Of a stretch of DNA of 64,000 bases, positions 1-11,960 are shown in pieces. Every line of letters starts with the position of its first letter. The stretch's first letter is position 1. Position numbers and translations under genes: made by a program. This DNA comes from Hetaerina americana. Lineage: Eukaryota; Arthropoda; Insecta; Odonata; Calopterygidae. Under the pieces are notes generated by a model. The model was not told where the DNA came from. It ran no database searches and worked only from the letters and a program-made list of their open reading frames with translations. The DNA is taken from NCBI GenBank assembly GCA_022747635.1, contig JAKTNV010000009.1:25160122-25224121 (forward strand), in the 5' to 3' direction.

Positions 1-690
1 TGCATTCTCAATAATTAATTTTCACCCCTTAATCATCTGCATTTATTTTTAAATCCTCATGGAATTAACCGTCATGAGAGAATTTTATCGAATTGTGGAA
101 AATATAGAGTGAAATAAAAAACCAGCTCATTGGGGAGGTCATTATGGAGGTCACACTGAGTCAAGCGAAATTACTTCTTTACGCTGTCCACGTGCATGTA
201 TGCACTTATTCCTAATCGCAAAACAGTCCTCTTGAGCTCTGCTCCGCCCTAAGGACCGCATGGCCTGGTCCTCCGGGTACTCATCCTCGACAAGAACGCC
301 CTTCAGACTTCGACCCATCCCTATGTATATAGACGTAGGTATATTCATTTCCATTCCTCTTTCAACAATCCTGCTTCGGTGCTCTGATCTCTGGTAAAAC
401 GAGAGAAGGGTTTGTCATCTTTCATGTTTGCAGTCAGCCCGCCGACTCATCCTATGTATAGGGTTTCTTTTGTTACGTTCATTTCGACACCCATCCGCTT
501 TATTGAATGAGATTTCCTTAACACAATGTTTAGATCAGGCGCAAAAAGTATGCTCCCCCTTAAACCTAATATCCTGTCAGCATTGGTATTAATTTAAAGT
601 AGAAGAGGTTCCCAAACTTGTTAAGAGAAGTGAAGCATCGGATTTGATGCCTGGAGAACGCACTAGGCAAATCGGATATAAAAATAGGTT
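1..690. other. No gene seen; AT-rich flank
   Basis: This stretch is AT-rich with a slightly more GC-rich patch at about 170-330. A 67-codon minus-strand open frame lies at 151-354 but matches no family I know and has no recognisable splice or promoter context. Nothing else is supported. Confidence 0.5.
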
Positions 691-695
691 TATAC

Positions 696-1007
696 TATAT
701 ATATACTTTTCTTAGGGTTACAGTTGATGAATGTGGATAAATATTAATTATCCTTTCCAGAGCATTTACATGCTATTGGATTATCATCGTGGGATGAATG
801 GAATGTATTCCAATGTATTATTATAAAGATTTAGCATAATGTTATTGTGTTATATTGTATTAACTGCGGTATTGTGAATAATAATGTATTATTTAAACAC
901 AGAGATATTCGATAGACTGTCTCGTACTTGTTGAGTTTATGAAACGTAGGAAATATATATATATATATATATATCCTACGTTTCATAAACTGTCTCGTAC
1001 TTGTTGA

Positions 1008-1061
<54 letters not shown>

Positions 1062-1315
1062 CCTACATTTCATAAACTCAACAAGTACGAGACAGTCTAT
1101 CGAATATCTCTGTTTAAATAATACATTATTATTTACAATATCGCAGTTAATACAATATAACACAATAACATTATGCTAAATCTTTATAATAATACATTGG
1201 AATACATTCCATTCATCCCACGATGATAATCCAATAGCATGTAAATGCTCTGGAAAGGATAATTAATATTTTTCCACATTCATCAACTGTAACCCTAAGA
1301 AAAATATATATATGT
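696..1315. repeat. Large inverted duplication (palindrome) with TA-rich spacer
   Basis: The segment 711-952 reappears in reverse complement at about 1059-1299. I can follow the two arms base by base over roughly 243 positions and see four substitutions and one 2-bp indel, so they are about 98% identical. Both arms are bordered on both sides by TA runs (about 696-705, 953-973, 1009-1059 and 1304 onward). The spacer of about 105 bp is TA repeat interrupted by a 35-bp composite fragment at 974-1008. Neither arm has coding potential: the 110-codon frame across it is mostly alternating Tyr-Ile from TA repeat. The shape fits a recent inverted duplication, either a foldback element or a replication template switch. 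Confidence 0.9.
974..1008. repeat. Composite rearranged fragment inside the palindrome spacer
   Basis: Bases 974-990 are the reverse complement of 936-952, and 991-1008 are a direct copy of 918-935. The two neighbouring halves of the left arm have therefore been rejoined with one half inverted. The base that distinguishes the arms (C in CCTACGTTTC) matches the left arm, so the fragment derives from that copy. Confidence 0.85.
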
Positions 1316-1328
1316 GTGTGTGTGTGTG

Positions 1329-1408
<80 letters not shown>

Positions 1409-1409
1409 T
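1304..1409. repeat. Compound (TG)n-(TA)n-(CA)n microsatellite
   Basis: A (TG) run at about 1313-1328 is followed by a long (TA) run to about 1393 and then a (CA) run to about 1408. The TG and CA ends are complementary, so the array can fold into one long hairpin. It abuts the right arm of the inverted duplication. Confidence 0.95.
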
Positions 1410-4400
1410 CATTTCAGCATAAGAGGTTTTTTTATCCACCAAGTTTAGAGGCGAAAGGAAATATTCCCTAGTACCTCTTTGACCTCAAGATTGGGCGTGA
1501 AGTAACAGTTGGGATCGATGGGATCCCAGAAGTCTGCTTGGTTGCTTGACGGTGAATTTTTGTTCTTTGTCTTCACCCACCCCTCCGGATGAGCATCAAG
1601 TACTCACGTCCCCGCTTCATGCGGTTGCCTCTCTCTTGTGTGTGTGTGTGTGTGTGGACGTCGTTACGATGCCTGTTTCCCTGGCGACGACGTCAATTCC
1701 CCCGCGAGCTAACCGTTTCAGAGGATGAAGGGCGCTTTTTAGTGACTTCTCCTCCCCGTCCCTTTTCTTCCCTTGCCTTCAACGAATTAGTTGCACCTAG
1801 AACGTTGGATCGATTGTTCCTCATCCACTTCTTTCAACTCCGGAGAACCAATCACCGTTCATTTCCTCCTCGCATTGTATCGCTTCTTATCTTGACAACA
1901 GGACTTGTATTTTTTTCCGTGCTCTGTCCAAGCTACCGAGAGCATTTTGGTGCGAACACTTTAAAAAAAAAAATTCCCTACCGATTTTCCATCTTCCGCA
2001 TACCGGTTTGATTCCCGAAGTGATCGCTCTTCTCCTCGAACTTGTTTTCTCTGATGGTTAAAATAAGTTAAAGGACTTGGTGTGGATTGGGTATGGAGCA
2101 TTGAGGAGCATTAGTCGGGACTTTTGATGAGATAAAAATTCATTGGAAATGGCGATTCAAATCTTTTGTAGCAATTTTGAGCATTACTGCCGCATCTCGA
2201 TAGTCACCTCACATGATGTTCAAAAAAAGAGTTTTAAATAAATAAATTTCGTTGAGTTGGGGAAATATTTTATACGAAGGAAATATTAACCATATATAAC
2301 CGCAGGCACAATTTCCAAGTTAAGGAGAGTGTTGAAGGTTTTTCATTCAGGGAGAGAGTCGTAAATTTCTTATTTTACGTCTTATAAATGCTACGTGACA
2401 ATTTCATTGTTATTAATACCTTGCCTATCGCTTTCAAAATATATCCTATTTATTGAAAAAATTCATGTATTCATTGTTTTAAGTTCCATCTAGGTGTAAC
2501 TAATGTTTAAAAAACACATTCTAAAATGGGGTGTCCATTATTTAGGGGATTTAGGATTTTTATATCAAAAGCATACCATCTTGTGTGTGCTCCCTTAAAA
2601 TAGTTAAATGTCTTACTTCGAGAAAAGATTTGTGTACCCCTTTTTTTGCTTTGAGCATTTACTATGAGAGATCAATTTGTAGCTATTTTAATTTCAAAAT
2701 TATTGTGGGATAAACGGTAGTACGCTGAAGGGTGGTGGCTGTTAACTGATTTGGTGATTCCTGCACGCCATGCTTTGTATGTATGTATTGACATTGATTT
2801 TATTAATTATTTCATTTCTAGGGATCGCCATATATTATTTGAACCATTTATATTGGTATCGATTAGGAAATTACTAGCGTAGGTTATAGAGAAATCTTCT
2901 TAATTGAAACACATTATTATGGTTTTTATGGAACTCTGTTAGAGAGATATTCATCCGGACTTTCGTAGCGTCGGTGAAGACATCGAGGTTTTTGAATGTA
3001 GAGTTGTTCGGAAGAAATGGTCGTCGGGAAGGTTGGTGAATCGATGGATGGGAGTCGATGAAGACATAATAGGGTGCCTACGAAGGCAAGAGGGTAGTTT
3101 GGGATATCGAAAAAGAAACACAGAACGGGATTAAAGGAAGCCATTACCGATCTCGCCTCCCCGAGAAATATCTACGGGCCTACCTCCGGGAGAGTTTCCG
3201 CTTACGACGCTGATTGTGTGTGTGTGTCTGTGTTTTGAATTGAGGCGTTCACGTTGATTGGGTATGGGTAGCATCTGGATTGAGGGGGTAATTGGGAGGA
3301 AGGGTATGGATGGGAATTCCATCAAGTGGACAGACTCGGCGAAGTGAGATGCTGCCTCAGAAATGCGAGGGACCATTATGATCCCAAAGATCTCTTATCA
3401 TTATAAGGGAAATTTTCGTTTGTTTTTGGTCTCGGTAGGTGGTGTGATGATCGAAACTACCTGATAATATATTCGGGCCTCAGGGGGAGGGGGCGAAGTC
3501 TGAGATTGAAACACGTCACCTTTCTGACCCCAAGCTGATTATTACTTGCTGTATATCATGAGAAGGGTGAAGCCATTATATTGTCTTGAATGTTATTATT
3601 AGAGCTAAATTATGGTATACGTTTTCGATGCGGCTTATATTCTGTATATTTTCCTAGAATTTAATATTTGTGTAATTTCCGTGCATTACTTACATCCTAT
3701 ATCGTTAATAATGTATGGAATTCATTACACTTCATGTTCCTCTTGACAGGACATGTATTATTTTTGCTGTCTACCGTAAGAACTCCAGTAGTTGGTATAA
3801 AATATGGATCCGAAAAGCATGGGTAGCTTCCTAAAAAAAGGTTGATTTTATTCACTGAATACACTTATTCTTGTAGGATATTAAAATATTTTTGAAATTT
3901 TAATTGCACTTTCAAAGAGATTTTTTATAGGTTTATTAATTTTTCAAAACACCACAAGAATTTAACATAATTTTTCTTTGTCGCTGGCTCTCTCTGTGGA
4001 TTTTACTCTTGCTTCCTGAAAGGAATAGGATTTTACGATTACTCAGAGGATATTTTCAGCATTTTTGATTGTTTAGGCGGATTTTAGCATCATTAAAGAT
4101 TGAAGTTTTGTTGCGTGATTTTACCTATCTCTTCAACAGTGTGCCTAAATACCGATATGTATACATTAGTTAAAAATGACGATAAAACAATTTCATACAC
4201 ATAAAATAATCATCTTATTAGTTATGTATCCTGCAAAGATTTCATGACTTTAGATAAATTATTCTCCTGATGGAAATTGTTTCAGAGAACGAATATCAAT
4301 TAGGAATAATATTAATAAAAATGAAGAACACGAATACTAATGCTTCCTTAACATAATATTCATAGTTTAAATATAAGCTAATCACCCATTAAATTCACTT

Positions 4401-6770
4401 ACTGAAACAATTGTGATCTTGATTGTGTTCGTACATGTTTTAATGCCTGTCTGACACTTGCAAAATTAATAACAAACAAATTACTTGTTAACCAATGCTA
4501 AAGTTAAAACTATGACCAAGCGTGTGGTATTTATGTTAAAAATGTTTATTTCAATAATATTCTCTAATGTTTATTAAATTTTGATTTTGAATTATTAATG
4601 TACATCACTGATTTTCATTTAAATACAAATATTTATACAATTAATCTAAATTAAAGTTATGCGAAAATACATTTTCTTTGAAAATACTAAAAGATAATCG
4701 TTAGATTATAAATAGTTGGTTGCTGGTACGATTATTTGGTAGTAATTTTGTAACTAGGGAAGGGCGTTATAAGTTATATATTCGGTGCGACAAAATCTGG
4801 CAATATATTTTTTGTTTTTATCTCTTGAGTAGTAGCCTGGTGTATTTAACGTTAAATTTGGTTATCCTGCAGTTGTACCCTAGCATTAATAATTATTTAG
4901 TTACCAGGCAACTTTCCGTGGCGAAATGTGCGAATGTCATTCGATTAGATTTTTCAAAAAATCTCTCATATCGTCGGACGCATTGTTGAAAACTTGGATT
5001 GATATTGCCAATTTTGAAACGGAAAACCTCATTAAAAGAGCGGACATTGGCTGTGTTCAGCCGCACATTGTGTTCGGAAATGTAAGTGTATCCTCCACAG
5101 AGGAAGAAAGAGAGATCAACCACCCAAAAAGAATCTTATTACGATTCCTTTAAGAACGCTGGATTTTTTCTTGTGTGCTCATGCTAAGATTATACGGTTG
5201 CCATTGAACCCACCCGCTGTGTTACAGGCTTGAAGTTAAACGAAAAAAATATATGTATAAGTATAAACTGAGCCAAAGAGTACACCACTTTGAAAAGTTC
5301 TGCGTAGTTTCGAGGACTTGGAATGGCGATGTGAAGAAAAATACGAGTTAACTCTTAACTCCAAATGAATTCTAAGAAATTGAAGTTGAACTTGAATGGA
5401 GGAAACTGCGGCATTTGTGGATGTAATCATCTGGCAAGAGCGTTTACGACAGGAGTGAAATGGGATAATTAAGCTATCAGTGTCCGTCCACATTCTAGCT
5501 CCCGTGGAGAATGCCAATTTACGCATTTGGTTTACTTCTTATCCCTGCGCTAAGAAAACTGTTTCTTATCTTGAGTAAGAACGATTGAATTACTCAAGAT
5601 AATTGCTTTTTACTTAAGGACGAGATTCCAGTATTGAGGTTTCGTCTCAGGCTGCTAACTACAGCTTTAAGGTCCTAGGCTCTGCCGTACTAATTAAATG
5701 GAACGAGGACAGACGCGTAGAATTTTAACTAACGCGCCCAAAATCCGTATTCAAGGGAAAACTTTCGAGAGGATTGGTTTAATTTTTAGTTTATCTGCGT
5801 CATGCATATGACCTTTTCTTTTCAGATGGAGTGTGTTCGTTAAATAGCCTTTTTTCCAGAATTGGAAGAATTTCGTTTCATGCCATGCTTTTAATTATTT
5901 TATTTTATCCTGAATGATCAGTGATAATGAATTTTGTTATTTTATCTCTTTTCCTGTGACTTTTCAACCAAGTTGAACAATTAAGACCGCTAGCATGTAT
6001 TTAGATTTGGATTGGACTCATTTAATGTTCTGTTTTCATGTCTGAATTGCTTTTCTTCTCTTTTGAAATGACAGGCACCAGCCAGAAGGTGGTTAGAAAT
6101 CACATTAAATTCACAGATAAATGTGTAGAATTTAGAGATTTGCGTATATTTAGTTAAAGCTGCGTATAAGCATTATTATTTCCCTCTGGGCCATCTTTTT
6201 AAATATGTATTCATAGACTTTTAAATAAATAGATATTGCAAGTTTACTTCTCTTCACGAAGTAAAATAAATTGAATCTCGAACATGTATTTAATCATATT
6301 CTATCACCTTTATTTGTCAGTGAAAAGCACTAATTGCCATTATTTTTTGCAATGTTTTTTTAATCAAGGTTCTTATCCGATATTGGTTGGCATGGGGTAC
6401 ATTTTTAAGTTTGACAGCTCCGATCAAATACTATCTCTTCCTGAAAATTGGTCCTCCATCCTTTTCATAAAATCTGCGCTTGTGATTAAATTCAACGAAT
6501 AATAAAATAAAATATTGAAGTTAAGATCTGATAAGTAGTGCTTTTATGTTAAAATGCTTCATTATCATTAGTATTATTTTATTACCTATCACAAATGATG
6601 AATGGATAATTTGCCATGGCCTTTCTAATGAAATGTAATTTTTACTCTGAATATTTTTCCCAACGGTTATTGAAGCAGCCTCCCCTATTTTTTCGCTAGA
6701 AATGCCAGAAATATTTTCCCAGTTAATTTAGCAAAATCATGTGTGCACATGCTTGTTTTACACAAGACAT
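1410..6770. other. No gene seen; AT-rich with short dinucleotide runs
   Basis: A (TG)10 run lies at 1637-1656 and a shorter (TG)6 at 3215-3226. The segment 1500-2010 is more GC-rich and holds a 140-codon frame at 1589-2011 with no recognisable domain. Around 4890-5150 overlapping frames exist on both strands without known motifs. The rest is AT-rich sequence with frequent stops in all frames. Confidence 0.5.
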
Positions 6771-6771
6771 A

Positions 6772-6806
6772 CAGTAGAACGTTCCACTTGGCGAAATTGG
6801 CGGGAT
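6772..6806 (+). mobile_element. Possible single end of a pogo/Tc1-like DNA transposon
   Basis: CAGTAGAACG begins directly after a TA dinucleotide, and the next 25 bases continue like a terminal repeat of pogo/Tigger-type elements (CAGTARAAC start). I found no matching inverted end (TTCTACTG followed by TA) within a plausible distance, so at best this is a solo or decayed terminus. Confidence 0.15.
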
Positions 6807-9750
6807 GCATTCACTCACTCTAGCCCTCTCCGACCTGGAGCGCGAAGTGCCAAAATGTTGGCAATTACCGGTTACCCCTTAAAACGTTGGCATGGACGTC
6901 TGCTTTAGTGATAATACGCAGTGCCGCCATTGCTTAAATTTTACGGTGGTCTTGGAATTCATCCCCATCTCACAATAAGTTTAGTGTCTGGAGTTAATGC
7001 GGCGGCGCTCCATTTCTCAGGTGAGGTTTGTCACCGTCTCCTATGATTCTGCTTTACGTTAATCCTTGGATTATTTCTATGGTATATTATAACCTTGTCG
7101 GCAAACCCCTAAAGGTAATATGTCTAAATATTTATGCTACCTATATTCATCTTTAGGTTTAGCTAATGATATTTCTGGCTTAACTCCATTGATCTCACAT
7201 TTTCATATTCGGATTGTGTTATGTTACAAATGAATGATCATGCGAATAGATTAGTTATTTCTTTTGACCCTATTGGTTATTTCAGTTGAAATTTTTTTAA
7301 TTACGTTTATTTTGTCATTTTTATACTTGTAATGATGTCAGAATAGATTGAATGGAATAATTTTCTGTAAATATAATAAAAATTTCTAATGAGACACCTT
7401 TGTTAAAAGATATTCATTTAGATTAGCTCAGGCACAATATTGAATTACATTGGTGTTTCACTGAATATGTATCGACTTAAAGGTCATATAAAACAAATAT
7501 TAATTATTTTGCATTCCATTTCAACATCATTTTTTTGGAAAACTTACAAGGAAGGCTTCCTAATTGTTTATGTACCTGTATTTCATCAGGAATTGTTACA
7601 GGATTCTGAATGCAACAAATTTGGATACATCCCTTTGGGTTAATTGGTTAATTTTACGCGATTATCGAAAAAATTGAATTTCACCAACTTTTTAAACTAA
7701 AAAACAAACTACCCTGAAAAATCCCTACGGATACGCAGGTTTCACTGAGATTTAATTTTTATCTGTCTCTATATTGCCTGGACAATCATTTTTTCCAGGT
7801 GAAATACATAATATATCTCTTTTATTCTATAAAAGTTATGTCACAGTTAGTCACAGTTTTGTGAATTTCAGCATTGATAATGACGTTGAAATATTTGCCA
7901 CAATTGTACCAAATCCCTTGATACAACTCATGTCCTAAGATTGCTTCATCTTCCATTTCACAATATGTTTATGCAGTGCTTAGCCAAACTTTGCGAAATC
8001 AATTAACTTGGAAACAGCAGGATGTTGCTTCACACGGAAAAGGTAGTGTATGCACGGTGAATAATCATGGGGATTGAACGTGACGACAAGTATGCTTTGA
8101 CAGGTAAAAATGAGTCCCTCTTAAGTAAATAATAAAAATCAGTCCTTATAAAATGCAGGGGTAACATTTTGTCCAGTTGAATCAAATCATTGAATAAAAT
8201 AAACAATTAGAAGTAAATATATAAAATTCTGACGCAACAGAATGTTTTTCTTCTATACACTTTGAATTCCTATAACTCCTATTCTCCTTCAAGGATCATT
8301 GAGTGCAACATTATTTGGCTAACATAAATCTATACAAGGCTCGATGGTTGATTGGTAGCTTAACTTTTCCACTGGGAGTGGGAGAGAAGATTATTGGGAG
8401 AAATCCAAAGTAGGCAGGAAAGATTGATACAGACGTTTTGATTGGCGATGGGATGTTAAATACTGTGATATAGGGGGAAATGGAGGAAGATATGTGAGGA
8501 TAGGGGTGTTGGTCGGAATGGAGGAAGGAAGTATGCGGAAATGTAGAGGGGACTTATTTTAATGCTGGATTTTGGTTGTGTTTTGCTAGGAGAGGCAAAT
8601 GAATCATGTCTGCACCGTTTGGGAGCGTGTTTCTATCCAACTTCTTCACATGCCACTGCTTCCGTACCACTTATAGAAAAATATTAAAATTATATAACAA
8701 TCATTCTTAAAAGGCGGAGACTTTTTATGTCATTTTTCGGAAGTATTCGACTCACGATGAGATAGCGTATTTTCTTATTGATTCAATAACCATTTGATGA
8801 ATGTTTGCTGAACGTTTCTTAAATCAAGAGGATTGGAGACACTTCATTCTTCCTAACTCAAGAGGGATATTATTTGGTTAAGAATTTTATGTGAAGAAGG
8901 ACGTTGATGAAATATCGAGACCTACTGTATTATAATTTTTTGCCCATGGCTAAACATCTTGTTTGTGTGCGAACACTTTTCGCGGCTCAGAACGTCGACG
9001 TGAGTGAGGGACCTTTCGTTAAAATAAAACCGCTGAACGTAATACTGGGCACTCAAATAGATAGCTAGTTTGAAGATGATGCATTCGCTATTTCTAGCAA
9101 AAAAATCGAATTAATGGACTTAGATAAAGCTGCTTTCTCTTTTTGACCCTTGATTCTATGAGTTTCATCAATTAAGGTTGTGAAATTATATCAATATACT
9201 GTTCATTTTTGTTTACCATGCGCATTATTATAACTCTTCTTTTGGAAAAGTTGTATAAGTGATGCGCAAATTTCCTTAAGTCTTGCCTCTAATAATGTGT
9301 TGCGTGAATTTAGGACTGTAGGACAGCACATATATCACATATGGAGGTTCATAACGATTAAATCTGCCGTCAAATTTAAAAAATCATGTTGTTTAATAAA
9401 TTCATTTGGAAATTCACTCGAAAAAAGACGCTGTTAATATGAATGCAAAATGAGCTCCAAATGAATATTTAATATTCCAAAACTGTGCTGCATTGCACAA
9501 TCAGTAAATTACTCGAACTCGAATAAAAGCAAGTATTTGGACGAATTTTAATTGTATTATGAAATGATTGGTTACGGATGGGCGTTGACGCTTCGGTCAT
9601 CCATTTATTTTCACACAATTTGATTATTATTCTTTCTCATATTTATTAAAACTTACGGTATCGTTTATTCCAAAGAAATGTCTTGCTAGAAGACGGAGCG
9701 GCATTAAATTTGAGAGGCAGATATTTTTAAAGTCTCTTGGCATCTTTTGA
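6807..9750. other. No gene seen; AT-rich
   Basis: Continuous AT-rich DNA. A purine-rich patch lies at about 8380-8560 on the plus strand. There are no long frames, no tRNA-like signals I trust and no array repeats. Confidence 0.5.
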
Positions 9751-9785
9751 TTTGTTGTACTCGTATTTACCATTAAAACCGCAAA

Positions 9786-9816
9786 CGCGTTTCGATGGTC
9801 TAGCCATCATCCTCAG
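9786..9816 (-). other. Hammerhead-ribozyme-like core (CTGANGA, stem, GAAAC)
   Basis: On the minus strand CTGAGGA (9816-9810) is followed by a 5-bp stem GATGG/CCATC with loop CTAGA, then GAAAC (9793-9789). This is the order of the conserved hammerhead core, CUGANGA then stem II then GAA-A. A short GC stem III (ACGC ... GCG) may follow, but the base expected to be U at position 16.1 reads as G, and I cannot draw a convincing stem I. It is therefore either a degenerate ribozyme or a mimic. Hammerhead motifs of this kind are known in Penelope-like retroelements. The motif lies about 75 bp from a TA array. Confidence 0.4.
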
Positions 9817-9892
9817 AAACTGATATATTATGTAAATCAGATTTTAAAGAATTATATATATGAATTTTAATTATATATAAAAATGAATTTTG

Positions 9893-9914
9893 TATATATA
9901 TATACACATATATG

Positions 9915-9972
<58 letters not shown>

Positions 9973-9990
9973 TATACACACACACATATG
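9893..9990. repeat. (TA)n microsatellite with TATG/CACA borders
   Basis: A long (TA) run at about 9921-9966 is flanked by mixed TACACATA and TACACACACACATATG units that are roughly complementary, so the whole array can self-pair. The Tyr-Ile frames on both strands here are artefacts of the repeat. Confidence 0.95.
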
Positions 9991-11385
9991 TGTCTATATA
10001 TGTATAAACAGTTTATATTTATTTATATAAACAGAATTATACTACCCAGAATAAATAAGGTTGATGGAAGTAATTTGCCACATTTTTCGTTCTCTTGGCG
10101 TGGTTCGTCTTCAGTGAGACAAAACAATAGTTATTTGAATGTCCAAGAGAAGACAATTGCGGCAATTTCTTCACTCCATTGCAGATTTCCTCAAAGATGG
10201 ACGAAACAAAGCGCAGAGTACGGCCAATGACGCATCAAATTATTTGGGGTAAATAACATACGACTCTGGGCACCGATCGATAACGAAAAATGATTATTCA
10301 CTGCAAATTTTTCGCTGTCGCTGAGACTAGGTACATATTTAAAATTAGTTTCAAGTGCAAACACGGCCTGTCTCCTTGTGGGTGATTGAGTGGTGGGTAT
10401 TTTACGTGAGGGAGAGTGAATCCACGTCTTGGGGCCTCGACGATTTTCTCGTTGGCCATGTGGAGGGAATGACCGAGGACATTCGATATCGTTTTGAAAA
10501 TAATGAATTCAGGAAATTCAGTATTCGGTTGGTATCCTCAAGGGTGTAGCTAAGTTTGCAAACTTAAGGATCAAAATACAAGGAAAATATTATGCTTGGG
10601 GAAAATAATGTTTCCTTTCTTCGTTTTATATAAAACACCTGTTATGCCTTACGTAACAGAGTGAAAAATATATATCCCAGCGACGTATAAGATTTTGTCA
10701 TGATTTGGTTTCATTACCTTCGTCTAATTTATGAAAATAAAACTGCTAGAGGTAGTCGTCATCCATTCTTTTTGGAAAATAATACTGGAAGCAGTCATGT
10801 ACGCTATTATACAATAGTACTCATGTAATTATCATCCCAGGCCTAGTTTTATTTAAATTACGCACATTTAGGAGCAATGTTTATTTCATGTTGAAACAGA
10901 TTACTAACAATTCCATTATTCACTACTTTGCTACCTCTTATTTTAAAGTTTGATTTTTAAATTCTTGGAATTTGTTTTTTATTAATTCGTATTGGCATAT
11001 AAATGATTTCGTATCGTCATTTAACTGATTTTTCTCGTTCAATATTACCTTTGATATAATTTTTTGTCTTGCATTATAACTGGAAGTATTTTGCAAAAAC
11101 TGTATTCGATACCCAATATAGTTCTAATAATTTGAGTAACAATACTTGTAATTGATTAATGCTAACCTCACAGAATAAGTTTCCCTGTGATATTGCCCCA
11201 GGGCTCCGTAGGACATACACACGAGGTTGATTCTTGTCTAAAGAAATTATGAGAAAACAATTGGCAAAATTTGCTGTCGCTGGCAAAATCTTTTCACTTC
11301 TTAAATACCTTAACCTACGCTTTGCGCCTATTTGTTCACTCGCGGGAATTTTTTCCATCAAAAAAGTTTAGCACGCACTGCTTCT
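9991..11385. other. No gene seen
   Basis: AT-rich. A 95-codon minus-strand frame at 11074-11361 and a 115-codon plus-strand frame ending at 10230 (partly TA repeat) have no recognisable domains. Confidence 0.5.
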
Positions 11386-11960
11386 GTACGACCGTTGGAG
11401 CATGACGATTTAACACTTTCCTCGCACTCACACCCCCTTGTTTCTCGGTAGTGCGAATGACTCTTCGCGGAAGAGGCGTCACTACGCAGTTCGAATTTCA
11501 ACTGTCTCTTCAGTCACATCCCCGTCCCCTTTTTAACAATCCAGAGACAAACGCACCCTTTAGCCGCGACTCGACGGTCCGACTTTTCGGTACGTGAAAT
11601 TGTTGACTCACCCTCTTCTTCGGGGGATGGAGAGAGATGGGGAAACTCTTCTGTCATTCACCCCTATCCTCCCCCCCCCCGGCCCCCAAAAGAGGATTCG
11701 CTCAACAAATTTGCTTGTCGAAAACAAATCGAAGCCGTTTTGCATTTCGTTAAATATACATGACATCTTCGTCTGCCGTGTGGTCGGCGACGCTTCCCTC
11801 CCTCCCCGTCCGACCCCATCCCGTCGCCTCAGGTCGCAGACCAACTTCCCTTTCCTTCACGCCCTCCATCCCCAGCTTTAGAGGCGGCAAACCGAAGACA
11901 ACCCGGCTGGCTTGGAGGGACGGCTAGACGTTGCGCGAATCATTTAGTAAGAGTAAGGAA
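11386..11960. other. GC-rich island with C10 run
   Basis: Marked rise in GC and CpG over the flanks, with a run of ten C at 11671-11680 and pyrimidine-rich tracts at 11790-11870. Overlapping frames of 78-95 codons exist on both strands, as expected where stops are rare. No motif is recognised. Confidence 0.45.

Noticed and set aside
831..1407. Tyr-Ile repeat proteins from TA arrays (also at 9800-10230, 28537-28842, 56757-57091, 60973-61200 and 61558-61818)
   Set aside because: Direct translation of (TA)n microsatellites; not genes.
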